In this document: in pieces, positions 30,187-41,669 of the stretch
How the letters are laid out: every line of letters starts with the position of its first letter
Position numbering within the stretch: the stretch's first letter is position 1
DNA from: Ctenosaura bakeri
Lineage: Eukaryota; Chordata; Lepidosauria; Squamata; Iguanidae
Direction of reading: 5' to 3'
DNA length: 64,000 nucleotides
NCBI GenBank assembly: GCA_948474755.1
Contig: CAOLHI010001022.1
Location: 434,001 to 498,000, forward strand
Made by a program: the position numbers and the translations under genes
The notes under the pieces: generated by a model
What the model was told of the DNA's origin: nothing
The model's database searches: none
What the model saw: the letters and a program-made list of their open reading frames with translations, nothing else

Positions 30187-30389
30187 CTGCTGAACACAGT
30201 TAGTCTGCCAAAAGCCTATCTGCCTTGAGACACCCTATGAGTAGCAGTGCTGCTGTCAGCTTAGCCTCTTACCTCATGGGAACACACAATCCCACCACCA
30301 AGGAAAGGTAGACATGAAAAAGCAGCCATGAAGGAACTGGATAAGATGTGCAAATGTAAAGATATATGCAAGTGTAAAGATGTATAATT

Positions 30390-30847
30390 AAAAACCAAAG
30401 TCAGAATTATCCAGGCCATAGTAACTTTCTGTCTGGCTGTGAAAGCTGGAGAGTCAAAGACAACTGACAGGAGGAGAGTCGACTCCTTTAAAAGGTGGTG
30501 CTGGAGGAAAATATGGCACTTGCCATGGACTGTCAAAAAGACAAATGAATGAGTTTGAGAGAAAATCAACCCTGAACTTTCACTAGCAGCCAAAATGACT
30601 AAACTGAAAATATTGTACTTTGGACATATCTGAGACCACATGACTCATTGGAAAAGATGATAAAGCACAGCAGAGGAGAAGACAGCAGGATAAGAGAAAG
30701 ATCATATTACAGATGGGTCAATTCAATGAAGGAAGCCACAGCCTTGAGTGCAAGACCTGAGCAAAGCTGTTGACAAGCGGGGCTCTTGGAAGTGTCTCAT
30801 CCATACAGTCACCCTAAGTCAAAGCCAGCTTGATGGCAAATAACAAC
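30390..30847 (+). mobile_element. Bov-B (RTE) LINE 3' end
   Basis: The plus strand matches the end of the Bov-B reverse transcriptase ORF: TTCTGTCTGGCTGTGAAAGC, CCATGGACTGTCAAAAAGAC, GTACTTTGGACATATCTGAG, GACTCATTGGAAAAGATGAT. It finishes CACCCTAAGTCAAAGCCAGC, then TTGATGGCAAATAACAACAAC. This tail equals the 3' end of the Sauria-type SINEs, which supports the known SINE/LINE partnership. Frames are broken. Confidence 0.9.
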
Positions 30848-31429
30848 AACAATGAAGGGCCAATCAATATAAAACTATGTATTGGGAGAGTCTCCTGAAT
30901 TGCTTTCTGGATAGAACTTGCTGCTAGACTGATTCTGTTTGAGAATGAGCTAGAATATTTGAAGGAAGAGGCCATTTGCAAAGGAATCTTATCTTCTCAG
31001 GTTTACTTTGAACTCTTTTTCACATCAACACCTCTTCAAGGAATCCAGATCCATATCACTTTCTGTAAATGAGGCAGCCGGCTGAGGATATGTACAAGAG
31101 TGTTTGCTTATTTTTCAGTCTCACACCTGAGTGTCAGAAATAGCCGGAACAGCTGAACTACCATAAGGAAGAGAAAAAGGATGTTAGTCTTTAAGCTGAA
31201 AGGCTCACATATTGTTGGTGGTGATAAGGACACCTGGCAGACGCACCCAGAGAGTTACAAGAAGAGAGGAATTTTTGTGCTCTGAGGCCATTTCCTAGTA
31301 CTCATGAGTCCCTCTATTGGTAACACTATTTATTTTGTTCATTTTGTGCCAGAGGATTTGCGTAGATTACAGTAGGCTGCATTGCTTAAAAACAGAAACA
31401 ACAAACCATGAAACAAAACAAGAGCTTAC
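30848..31429. other. No gene seen
   Basis: No recognised repeat or coding signal. Confidence 0.4.
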
Positions 31430-31858
31430 GGCTGCAGTCCAAGGTTATTGCTATTGAGGGAGGGGAGATGAGGGCATTGCTCCCTCAACTAAAAATTCTG
31501 CCACCCTCAAATTTTCATTCACTCCTCAAATATCTAGCATTTGCTAGAGGGAGACCCTGAAAATTGTTCACACCTAGAACTCTTATATTTACTGTATTTG
31601 CATTCCCCTGGTAAAGTTGCCTGCCCTTTTTCTTTGGATGTCTGAAAAGTGTTTCCAAAAGCTCAATGGGAGTTTTAAGTTACTGCAGTGTTAGAAAATA
31701 TTTAGAGACTGAAGGAAAATTTCATTGGGGGAAGTTATCATTTGGCATGATAGAAATTTGGAGACTGAAGAAAAATTATTTTGAGGAGACCAGAATTCCA
31801 ATTTTGGGGAAGGCAGTGCCTTCATTTTGCTCCCTACTCTAGCTATACCCCTGGAACA
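31430..31858. repeat. Interspersed repeat family B
   Basis: Contains GATGAGGGCATTGCTCCCTC, ACTGAAGGAAAATTTCATTGG and a CTCTAGCTATACCCCTGG end. Same family as 29876-30186 and 36180-36500. Confidence 0.5.
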
Positions 31859-32479
31859 CTCATATGCTGCAGGAGGAAGGAGGCATAGGAGAAAGTTCCA
31901 TTGAACACAACATACTCCTGAAGAAATTCCCAGAGGGTTCTAGAGTTATTGTCTGCTGGACAAGCGAAAGCTATGAAAACATCATTAGGAAAGAAAATTA
32001 CATTTTTAACTTCAGGGACACAATATCCGAGAAAGGGATGACTTTTTTTTTAATCACATGCTCCAAAAATATTTTTGTAGCAGTTCTTATGAAGTGAAGC
32101 CTTGCCATTTTTATCTCAGTGAAGTCCCTTCAACCTATATAAATCAATAAGGCTTAGTTGTCCAACTTGCTTCTAGCCCTGCTGGCTAGAAACAGACTCT
32201 CTTTTCTTTGCCCTGAGTGCTGAAATAATGTGACAGAGGCAAGGGCAGATTTAGGGAGCTAGGGCCCTGGAGCAGTTCTGAAAATAGAGCTGCCTCATCT
32301 GTGAGTTGTTCTAAGAGAGGTGGCATAGAAATTAAATAAATGGGTGAATAACTAAGAAATGAATTGCAAAGTATTGTAAAGAGAAGCACCGACAGTCTCG
32401 TGTGTTCTGCCCTGAAACTTGAGTGACCAGATGAGCAGCCTATTTCTATGTGGTTTAAATTAGCTATACACAAAATGTT
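31859..32479. other. No gene seen
   Basis: A 77-codon frame at 31864-32097 has no recognisable domain and no splice context. Nothing else is recognised. Confidence 0.4.
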
Positions 32480-32815
32480 GATGGTAATAAAACCTCTCAG
32501 CACTATCACCCTCACAAGAATGTCTGGTAGGAATGCAGAAAAGTACCTTCTCAGTGGCTTCCCCCAGGCACTGAACTCTCTTCCTAGGAAAGTTAGATTG
32601 GCTCCCTCCTTGCTGTGTTTTCCTTGGCCTTTGTGTTTATTCATGCCCCTTAGAGCATTTTTTTAAACAGTTTTAATTCTGTAGAAAGTTTAAGCACATT
32701 TCAGCTATCATGAATATGTACGTGCTTTGTCTACTTTATGTTCTTACATTTGTTTGATTTCATTATTATAAGCTGCCTCGAGTTCTTAGGGAAAAAATGC
32801 AGTATATAATGGTAT
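32480..32815 (+). mobile_element. L2-like LINE 3' end
   Basis: Shows the decayed L2 ending: GAAAAGTACCTTCTCAGTGG, CTGAACTCTCTTCCTAGG, a T-rich stretch, then ATAAGCTGCCTCGAGTTCTT, AGGGAAAAAATGCAGTATAT. Compare the better copy at 60120-60965. Confidence 0.7.
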
Positions 32816-32985
32816 AAAACAGCAGTCTTGCAAAAAGGGCCACAGAAAATAAACAATGCTGAATGTGTGGTGGTTGTGGTGTTATCAATATCCACAGAGC
32901 CATGGAGAAAAGCAGTCTTTGGAATGCAGCAGCAAGTTCTGAGATAATCTAAAATCAAGCCCTTTGCCATACCCACTGACTGCCC

Positions 32986-33335
32986 CAATTTGTCAGGGAC
33001 AGTCCTGATTAAACCTCTACCATCCTATACTTTCACCTCCATTTAAAATGCCCCAGATTCTCTCTCCTCCTCCCACTGTCCCCTTTTGTCCTCTGATTAT
33101 TTCGCTTGCTGCAAATTGAGTCCAAAAGTGCAAAAGTAGTTTGCAATCAATTAACTCAGAAAAAGGAGAGGAAAGAAGGGAGTAGAATCTGGCCTTTCTC
33201 AGTACGCTCAGGGAAAATCAACTGCTGCAGCATCTAGCTTGTTATGTGTTCTCTCTCATTAAAAAGTTTTGCCATCTTGACAATGCTTTAATGTTGCTTG
33301 TCCCCCCTGTCCAGTTATCATCTGTGAAATGTTGG
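32986..33335 (+). repeat. Interspersed repeat family A
   Basis: One of the most complete copies: GTCAGGGACAGTCCTGATTAA, ATTTAAAATGCCCCAG, GTGCAAAAGTAGTTTGCAATC, CAACTGCTGCAGCATC and ATCTGTGAAATGTTGG. Confidence 0.65.
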
Positions 33336-35824
33336 AGTGTATGTGTTACACGTTAACCACAAATCATCCTCAAATTACCTGTTTGCATGGTGTCTACCTA
33401 GATGTAAAAATGAAAACCAATACAGTAAAAAAGTCCCACTGGTGTATGGGTGTTCAGAAGGGTGTTCAGGAAATAGCACGGGCAGTGGAACACTGAGAAT
33501 ACCTACAATTCACCCTTGACACTGATAACAGCTCACAAAGTTTTTCACAAAGCCCAGCCTTCTCTGACCTCTTACCTACCTTAAGCTGTTGAATCTAGGA
33601 AAACATTCTCTGCATGACCAGTCAGTGAGCAGACCCACTACTCCATCATCTTACCTCAGTCAGTAATAGAAGACTTGGAAAATTCAGAAAATGACAAAGC
33701 AAGGAATCAAGCTATCCTTTTTTTTTTTTTCCCCCCTTGAGCACTAGGCATCCAGCCAGTGAAAAGCCTAGGGGAATTGCACCAATTCAACCATTGATAA
33801 TCCAGCCCTGGTGGTTGATCATACTGCCGATGTTGTTCTGATTTCTTTTGAAAAAAGGGCATGTGGGGTTTTATATTATTTGTGAATCTAAAAACCGTGC
33901 TTGAGCAAAAGCAACAGTTGGACAAAAGAAATGTGTCCATGTATGCTTAGTACAGCCTTACCTATTTGGGTCCACATGTACTGGACTACAACTGCCATCA
34001 TTGCCATCTTCTGCTGTCATATATTCAGCTGAACATGTGAGAGTGGCTCTGGCCATGGTCTGGGCCTGCTGTGGCCCTAACACTAAGGAAATTGAGTGAT
34101 TTGCCTCAGGTGGGAGATGCTGCATAGTGTGGAGAGGCAGTGCAGGTCCCTGGCCATTCCCTTCTGTGAAAGATGGAGCTGTGTGTTCAAGCAGTCCATC
34201 TTGCATCTCTTAAGGTGGTTTCCTAGTAGCAGTAAGCCTGAACTACTAATCTTATCAGTGTCTAAAGATGGAATGGGGAGGCAGAGATGCCATCTTGTCC
34301 TTTGTCTTTGCCCCAGGTGACAAAATACCTTGGTTTAATGTAGTTGTCGAAGCATCCATCCAGGAGTCGCATACCTTGTTGTGTGTTCTCTGCCTCCCTG
34401 TCTTTCCCAGTAATTCATCCAGATAAGGACTTTTTTGATACTCTTGGCTTAGTTTCCTACTGATTTCAGAGCACATTATTTATCCCAATGTTAAGTCTCT
34501 GCAGATCTCTTATCATATCATTTTCTGTTCATCTCAACAGCAGTGGACCTATAACTAGCCTAAGGCAGCAGGCAGCAGAAACATGGAACCAAATTGTTAG
34601 AGGCCACAGTGGTGCGTACCATGCAACCTGTCCAGTGGTACCCTACTTAACCTCCCGTCCTCAACTGTGGTGGACGATGCTGTCCCATTTCCAGTGCTAA
34701 AGTAATCTGGCTGGCTTTTCACCACAGAATAGAAGGGGCACCATTTTATCCTTCACCTCAGGTAGGCAGCAAAATATCTTATGCCAGCCCTGATCCTGAT
34801 CCCAGGTAAAAAAAAGCCGGACTAGAAAGGCTTAAATACAGCTTTTTTGTTCACTTTGGTTCTTTGCATTTAGGATGATTAGTACTGAAAATTTTTGTGC
34901 TGCCGCCAGCCCTCATCAGAACTGTGATTAGTAAAAACTTGACCTGAAAAGGGAATTGGGGGTTGGAGACTTGTGTATAATGTATCTCAGTTAATGCAGT
35001 CATCCTTGTCTAAATTCCTTGAGAGATTTTGATTTCACTACTTGAAGAGTGGGGATGTTTATTTTAGCCTATTTTATTTTAAACAGGGCAGGCTTTGGGT
35101 CTTTGTGGCCAGCCAGCTAGTAAATTCCTGAAAACAAGAGTCATAGCAAAGCCCAATTCACAACTGTCCACCTCCTGATATTTGTAATATCTCCTTACAA
35201 GTTGTCCCTGCCTACGGTTGCTGACACCCTTTGTGATTGCTGAGCTCTTGTTTCTAGAGCGTGAGCAATGTCGCGCAGCAGAGATACAACCCATGACTCA
35301 ATTGCAAACATTGAGTCAGAAGTGCTGGAGCAGAGCAGTAAGACTTCAGCAATGACGGAAGATGTAAAGTTGATGAGAAAGCAGCTGGTATTCACGCTCA
35401 GCTTGACTCCAGGAGTGTATACGCACCAGTCAATGTGGTTCCAAATCCTCTTTCTGCTGTCTCTTGCTCTCAGATAGCAGGTTCCTAGGTTAGTAGTGTC
35501 ATGGCTGCAATCACCTCTGGGCAAGAGATGATCACATTGAAGCCTACCTGTCAGACACACACTGCTCTGTGAATAGCCCATTTCCCCCTCCCACTCCTGC
35601 TAGTCTCTGCTTTTATAACAATCACCTCTTCTCTCTTCTCACTTAGTCATGAGCAGTTGAACCAACTTTTCATTAATTGAATGGCTTTCCTCTCAAAGCA
35701 GCCCTGTGACAGAAGAAGTTGTTATTATCTTTCATTTACTTGCTAAGTTAAAGATATTAACAAAGCAATGCTATATTCACAGTCTGTTACAATTCTGTCA
35801 GAACAGAAGAGTTGGAAAAAGTTA
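33336..35824. other. No gene seen
   Basis: Contains a T-run followed by a C-run at 33718-33737 and a fragment of the ACTACAACTGCC foldback repeat near 33990. Frames such as 35268-35477 and 35195-35581 overlap on opposite strands and have no domain. Confidence 0.4.
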
Positions 35825-36010
35825 CATTTTTGGACTGCAGCTCCCACGATCCCCCAGCCAGCAGAGTCTGGTCATGCTGGTGTGATTCTGACGGAATATG
35901 AGAGGCTTTCAATAAGGTACATGGACTACAGCTCTCAAAATCCCCCAACCACCTTAGTCACTGGCCATGCTAGCTGGGGCATGCCGGGAGTTGTAGTCTC
36001 AAAAGCAATG
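35825..36010. repeat. Foldback repeats with ACTACAGCTCYCA arms
   Basis: Two adjacent units. One starts GGACTGCAGCTCCCACGATC. The other has ATGGACTACAGCTCTCAAAA facing GCCGGGAGTTGTAGTCTC. Common squamate repeat with ZNF143-site-like arms. Confidence 0.55.
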
Positions 36011-36179
36011 CTTCCATCTTCTGCTGGACAGCCACCACAGCCAATATGCATTAAGTCAGGAAGAGAAGAATATACACACAAATCAGAAGATACTGAAATG
36101 GCCAACATGTCCACAGTGTCTCCCACGGGGTCAACCTGACCATTATACACAACAAGGGAACTGCCTCAGGGACCAGATC

Positions 36180-36500
36180 TTAGGTGCAGGGATGTAGCTC
36201 AACGTGGACAGGTAAAATGAGAGCATTGTCCCTGCCAATAAGAATTCTGCTGTTTTCCACTGAAATTTTCCCTCAGTTCCCAGATTTCCAGCATTGCATT
36301 AACTTAAAACTTCAGTTGAGCACTTGCACCTGAAATTACAGTTTAGGCATTTAAGGAAAATGAGCAGGCACAGAGGATGTGAACACGTCAAATACAAGGT
36401 GTGAATATTTTCACCATCTAATTCTCTGTAATGCTAGAAGTTTGGGGAGTAAAGGAAAATTTCTTGAGTTGAGGGATGCCTTGTTTTGTCCCCTCTATTG
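36180..36500. repeat. Interspersed repeat family B
   Basis: Left end GCAGGGATGTAGCTCAACG. Then AAAATGAGAGCATTGTCCC, CCTCAGTTCCCAGATTTCCA and AATGCTAGAAGTTTGGGGAG. The left terminus helps place the family ends. Confidence 0.5.
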
Positions 36501-36535
36501 TATTTTTTCTTGAGTGGGATGGGGAGGAGTGCTTA

Positions 36536-36920
36536 AGAAATTTATTTATTTATTTATTCTTTGTTTGTCTGTATCACCTCCCAGCCCTCCAGGGTTGACA
36601 AACAAATACAAAACCAATTAGTACAAAGATTTTAAAAAACCATCTAAAAATACATTAAAATATTCTTTAATATTTCTAAAAGCAGTCTAAAAACATTCCT
36701 AGAATCTAGTTTTGAAATAGATGAAATAGCAGTTTCAAATACTGAATGAGATCTGGAACAGTGTTGTTTGGGTTGCCTGCCAAAAGCTTAAGAGAGGTGG
36801 GTCCAGCCTAACTTCTTTGAGTAGGGAGTTCCACTTCACAAGGTGTTGGGACAGGCAATAGGGCCTCCTCTGAAGATCTCAAACTTCTGACAGGCCCATT
36901 CAGGAAGAAGTGGTCTTTTA
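36536..36920 (-). mobile_element. L2-like LINE tail region
   Basis: Begins with an ATTT run (36541-36559) and CTGTATCACCTCCCAGCCC, like the antisense of the L2 GGGAGGTGATATA end. Then come blocks such as GGGAGTTCCACTTCACAAGG, typical of this LINE group. Assignment is approximate. Confidence 0.4.
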
Positions 36921-36927
36921 AATATCT

Positions 36928-37000
36928 TGAGCCCTTTTCACGTGACATTTTTCATGCGAAAGAGGGCCTGGAGCGTCATGCAATTGTGAGGAGCGATCTG
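36928..37000. mobile_element. F3 element fragment
   Basis: GAGCCCTTTTCACGTGACAT, then GTGAGGAGCGATCTGCACG, align with the left end of the F3 element at 48084-48448. Truncated on the right. Confidence 0.55.
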
Positions 37001-37199
37001 CACGTTGCACTCACAATCACCAACTCTAGCAGCTGAAAATGTTCCAAAACATTCAGGAATCCTTTTGGATCCATTAGCATCTGAGAGTGGACCATTTTAA
37101 TGGGTTCACTGCTCTTGTGTTAGGAGTCCAAGCAAACCTAAATCCTATGAGATGGTCATCTATTCATGGTGACAGGGTTCTTTAAATCCTCCCTAACCC

Positions 37200-37870
37200 C
37201 AGATCCCTATCCTCCATCATCCTGACCAAGATTGTGGCCTGCTACAGTTGAAGGTCCAGATATTAATTGATAGAGGCCTGTGGTTGCCATGGAAGTTTTA
37301 ACATCTGAGCTGATCCCAAGGAGGGTGCCTCAGCATAGATGGTTAAAATCCCCAATACAATAAGTTTGGGGAAGGTTAACACCATTTATGAGAACACCTC
37401 CAGAAGCTCTGGCAGGGTGACACTTGAGCAGTGGGAAGGGCAATACACTAACATGATCCCCATCCTATCTCATTGCCATATTGCCAGATGTATACACTCA
37501 GACCTTGGCGACTGCTGGACAGAGTATCTCAATAGAGGAATGGATTCATAGTAGATCACTGCAACTCCTCCTTCCTGCCCATCAAATCTTGCCTGCTGCT
37601 GCACCCAGAAACATGGTGGGTATAACTGGTGTAAGTTGACACCCTCTTCTTCAGTTAACCAGGTTTCAATTATACATGCAAGGTTAGCTTGCTTGTCCAG
37701 GATGAAGTTCTGGCTCTTGCAGCTCTTCCTTGTGAGTGACCTGGTGTTAAGCAGCAGTACTTTGTGGTCTGATGGTATTCTACTAGAGTAGCCAGGAATT
37801 TTTTGGTTGGATTCTTCCTCATGTGCATAAACAAACAAACAACAGTGAGTGAATAAATAAACTAAATGCA
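37200..37870 (-). mobile_element. L2-like LINE endonuclease fragment
   Basis: The minus strand reads KVLLLNTRSLTRKSC, LACIIETWLTEEEGVNLHQLYPP and GGVAVIYYESIPLLRY, followed by a degenerate GDFN-like block near 37350. This is the AP endonuclease of an L2-type LINE: N-terminal N-RSL, catalytic E in ETWL. A stop near 37470 and further shifts show a dead copy. Confidence 0.8.
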
Positions 37871-39474
37871 AATAACTTGGGCACGAATAGGTGCCATTGT
37901 CTGCATTGCCTCAGGCAGCAAAATATCATGGGCCAACACTGGTCCCTGGAAATTCTGTGTCCGCAGTGAAGTCCACAAGCTGCTCATATGGTGGTGGGGA
38001 TGAGGACAGTGAACACTTAATGACTGGAGTAAAATTTAGCACACAGATGCTATCCATTATCACCACATGGACTCAGCACAAAAATCAGTGTTAGGTACCA
38101 GTTGATGTTCTCCAGTCCTCCTCCTCAGCAATACATTTAGCAATATCTTTGCTATGACAAACTCTAGAGCATCCCTACAGGGAGTGGTCCAAAGTGCTCC
38201 TCACAACAAACCCTGCTTTGCCATGAAACACAAAAGTGAAGAATGGAGAGTTCAATAGCAACTCAGTCTTCTGCCCTAAAGGCAGAAAGGAAAGGATAAT
38301 AGCGAGTTTTCAAGTACACTTCAGAACCCTGCTGATCTTTTGCGCCTATTGTGACTCAGAATGAAAGTCCTCCCTTGCAGTCCTTTAGAAAATTTATTGT
38401 AATGCTGTAATTCTACAGGGATAATTTTGAAAGCCCCTTTCAAAGTGGTGGCTCAGGCTTCTGGGCAGCTCATGCACTATTCAAGACAGTGTCCTTCAAA
38501 TACCATCTCCAAGTCTTCCTTGGCAGTCCTAGGTACTTTAAGCCCCATCCATCCATTTTCCATCTGTGTTTCTTCCTGCAGAGATCTGGTGGTGGCATTG
38601 GCAAGGATGGTAGTGGGGAAATAAAATCTCTTCTTCCAGATGGTAGAGAGGATGCATGCTTTCCATTATTGGCAAAAACAAGCGCTCCTTCTCAGGATGT
38701 GCAAGTAACAGAATTGCAGCTGGAATTATCCCCATTTTTTTAATGTGGGGAGGGCAAGAAAAAGAGAGAAGCACAAGCGAATTATTTATGAAATCCACAG
38801 AATTAATGCTTAAAATTGTTAAGGGATTAATGGTGTCAGAGGAGAGAATGTACCCAACTGAATCTAAACAGGCTAAAATAGATTTGTGCTTGTTTAGCTA
38901 GTTATATCCTTTCCTCCTTTGGTTTTAGCATTCCTGATCTTGTTAATTCATTCCATGCAGGTGTCAAATTCAGGTGAAAGAAGACAGCAGTCTTTAAGGT
39001 GCCCCAAGAGTTCTTTCTGATTTTGCTGCAGCAGAATATTATGGCTACTTGCAAAAAGGCAAATACTAGGTGAAATTTACAGGATTGCTTACACAAACAG
39101 CTTAGTTCAAGAATGTGAATAGATGAACTTTCCCTCACACTTTAAAAGCTTTTGTTTGCAATACACTCCACCCTTTCTGCATACACCATGCAGTATCATA
39201 CAAAAGAATTAAAAGCTGAAAATTTTCACTTCTCCAAAGTTTAACAAAGTAAGTGGTAACGTTCATTCATTCATTTCATTCACTGTGAAAAACTCTCTGG
39301 ATTAATGAATCGACAAACAAGTTACAACAATTAACACAGACTTGCTAGAACATCTCCAGATAAACATATCTCATTGAAATCTACCTTTCTGTCTATAATT
39401 TAACTGCTTTTTGGAATGGAAAGATGCATGAATACTAATTTGCTATCTGAAGCTAAGTGATCTTGGAGGAGTGC
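37871..39474. other. No gene seen
   Basis: A possible conserved block at 38770-38900 is AT-rich with several ATTAAT strings. Otherwise nothing is recognised, and short frames overlap on both strands. Confidence 0.4.
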
Positions 39475-39590
39475 AGCATTTATTTTTTTATTTATTTAAA
39501 GTTTATTTATTTGATTTATATCCCTCCTTTCCTCCAATATGGGAACCAAAGTGCAAAGCAATGACTTTAAGATGTTAAAAGTGACAAATT
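39475..39590 (-). mobile_element. L2-like LINE 3' tail
   Basis: TTTATTTATTTGATTTATATCCCTCCTTTCC is the antisense of the standard AAAGG-GGGATATAAAT tail of L2-type LINEs. Confidence 0.6.
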
Positions 39591-40197
39591 AATAATTTGT
39601 TCAGAATAACAATTCCTTGGGATCGATCTTTTAACACTTCTAAACACAAAATGACAGCAAGTTGAAACACTTGATTATAGCTATATACCTCCCCCAAAAT
39701 TTTCATTTCTCCAAAACAGGTCTTGGGGCAAAAAAATGGACCCCATATCAGTCCACACTGGTCTATAAACAGGTCTACCCTGAAACATCAGCATGATCAG
39801 AAAAAAAGAGAACAAATGTTTTGTAACAGCAAGCATGTCCTGTGCCATTTGCTCAGCTGGATCAGGCTGGGTTCAAAGCTGTATGAGAGACCACATGTAG
39901 ATGCTGCCTGCTATGCACTACTTACAAGACAATCCAGTGCCTAGATTACCAGGCAAGGCAGTGTGGCTTCAAGGGTCTGGAGGATTCAAAAATAGCCTCT
40001 TGAGGCTTGCAGAGTGGCTATCCTTCGTCTCCCACTCTTCCCAGTAGGACCAATTAAAGTTATCTGGATGTAGCAAATGAAACACTATCTGAAGGCTCAT
40101 GCCAACTGTCCTTAAAGAGATAGTTTTATGGCAACTGTTGATGAAAACTAGTCTGGATCCAGAAGCAGTGTATTTTATCACCCAGTAGCTGATAATC
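39591..40197. other. No gene seen
   Basis: No recognised features. Confidence 0.4.
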
Positions 40198-40421
40198 CCG
40201 AGTCAGTGTAATGTAGTGGTTTGAGTGCTGAACTAGGACTCCAGAAAAGCAGGGTTTGCATCCTCACTCAGTCAGGGAAATCCACTGGGTGATCTTGGGC
40301 AAGTCATACTCTCTCACCTTCAAAGGAAGATAATGGCAAACTTCCTCTGAATAAATCTTGCCAAGAATACTCTATGATAGGGTTGCCATAAGTCAGAGTC
40401 AACTTGAAGGCATACAAGAAT
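40198..40421 (+). mobile_element. Sauria-type SINE
   Basis: Complete plus-strand copy. Head AGTGTAATGTAGTGGTTTGAG, body ATCCACTGGGTGATCTTGGG, and end GCCATAAGTCAGAGTCAACT followed by TGAAGGCATAC. Confidence 0.88.
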
Positions 40422-40841
40422 AGGAACGAAGCTAATATTTTGTTTGGAAAAGTGATCAAAAGAGAGATGATGCCCAGCTCCAGACACTCTTGGAGGAAAG
40501 CAGGCCTAGTCCGCAATTCAGGGCTGCTTTTATTATCTATTCCACCAGGGCCCATTAGTCACCCTGATGGATGGGTAGCCTTTATTGGGGTAGTGCAACC
40601 CTCTTACTCTTGTTTGACCTCTCAGTTATGCTGAGTACAGGTGCTCATTATAACAGACCTCATTGTCTCCTCCCGGTGGACTGAGCTGTACTGATCCCTA
40701 TCAACTGCCCAATTCTAACAGTTTTCAACTTTACCAGCAGCAGATCTTCTGTAAAGCTAATAGGTCTTTGTGATCTATTAGCTCTTCATAGCCCATTCAA
40801 GACCCAACAATCCCAAAGAGCTTTGCAATATACAATAAGGA

Positions 40842-40882
40842 TGTGTATTGCCTCTTCAAGTCATTTCCAGTTTACAGTGACT
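40842..40882 (-). mobile_element. SINE tail fragment
   Basis: GCCTCTTCAAGTCATTTCCAG is the start of a minus-oriented Sauria-type SINE; the rest is missing. It abuts the head of a plus-oriented SINE. Confidence 0.5.
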
Positions 40883-40892
40883 GAGAGCCAAT

Positions 40893-41500
40893 GGCCCTTT
40901 CCGCAAGAGGTGAGGAATCGCTCCATGCTGTTACCTATTGCTTCTTCTGGGGTCCAAAGCAACTCAGACTGTGCCTGAAGCCTTTCCGCAGGGCTCCTCC
41001 TTGGTCCAGGGCAAATCGGAGCAGTGCGAGGTTTGTAGATCCGCACTGCTCCGCCTTCCAAAACGGCGGCTTCCGGCTTCCAAAATGGTGGCTTCCAGCT
41101 TCCAGAACGGCGGCTTCAGGCTTCCAAAATGGCAGCTTCCAGCTTCCAAAATGGTGGCTTCTGGTTTCCAAAATGGCGGCTTCTGGTTGGTCGTGGGTCC
41201 CGACCAACCACTGAAGCTCACCATGCCTAAAGCCTGCCCTCAGCAGATCACAGGCTCACATTGGTGTGAGCCTGCGAATCTGCACAAGGGAGCAGGAATG
41301 CAATGGTGCATTCTGGGAAAATAAAGACCTTTTTTTTGTGGTCTTTAGAAAACACGCTGGAGGACCACTTGGGGTTGTTTTGGAGCGGACTGAGGCACGG
41401 ATCTTCAGTAAGTAGTCTGCTCCTAATCCACTCCAAGGTGCAGACGACCTCCGTGAGAGGACGCACTGCCCCGTTCTAATTGCCTGGTGTGGAAAGGGCC
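40893..41500. mobile_element. Harbinger-like non-autonomous element, family F2
   Basis: 608 bp. Ends GGCCCTTTCCGCA and GTGTGGAAAGGGCC, flanked by AAT (40890-40892 and 41501-41503). Shares several blocks with 63290-63701, for example GTGAAGCTCACC-like and CAGATC-CAGGCTC. It holds a 22-bp minisatellite at 41055-41186. Frames of about 90-130 codons run through it but encode only the repeat. Confidence 0.88.
41055..41186. repeat. 22-bp minisatellite, six units
   Basis: Six consecutive 22-bp units of the type CTTCCAAAATGGCGGCTTCC plus two bases. Units differ mostly by C/T or G/A changes at CpG. The unit contains a YY1-type AAAATGGCGGC and an ETS-type CTTCCGG. The F2 sister copy at 63415 has only one unit. 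Confidence 0.92.
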
Positions 41501-41669
41501 AATGTAGTGTAGTGCTTTCAGCATTGGGATGATGACCCTGGAGATCAGAGTTCAATTGTCCGCTTGGCCATCGAAACTCACTGGGTGCATCAAATATTCT
41601 CAGTCTCGTAAAATCCCGTGATAGGGTTCATCCTGGAAACAACTTGAAGGAACACAACAACAGCAAAGG

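Larger units (their letters stand above)
40883..41660 (+). mobile_element. Sauria-type SINE split by an F2 element
   Basis: The SINE head GAGCCAAT (to 40892) resumes as AATGTAGTGTAGTGCTTTCAG at 41501 and continues to GGAACACAACAACAGC. The intervening 608 bp is the F2 element. Confidence 0.8.

Noticed and set aside
35195..35581. 128-codon minus-strand frame and the opposing 69-codon plus frame
   Set aside because: They overlap on opposite strands with no recognisable domain. The plus frame's charged start (MSRSRDTTHDSIANIESE) looked exon-like, but I cannot support it.
41055..41186. CRISPR-like array
   Set aside because: Units are contiguous with no unique spacers, and the genome is vertebrate.
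40891..41324. Repetitive protein-like frames with FQNGGF/ASKMVAS repeats
   Set aside because: These are translations of the 22-bp minisatellite in an F2 element (22 is not a multiple of 3, so all frames look repetitive). Not a gene.
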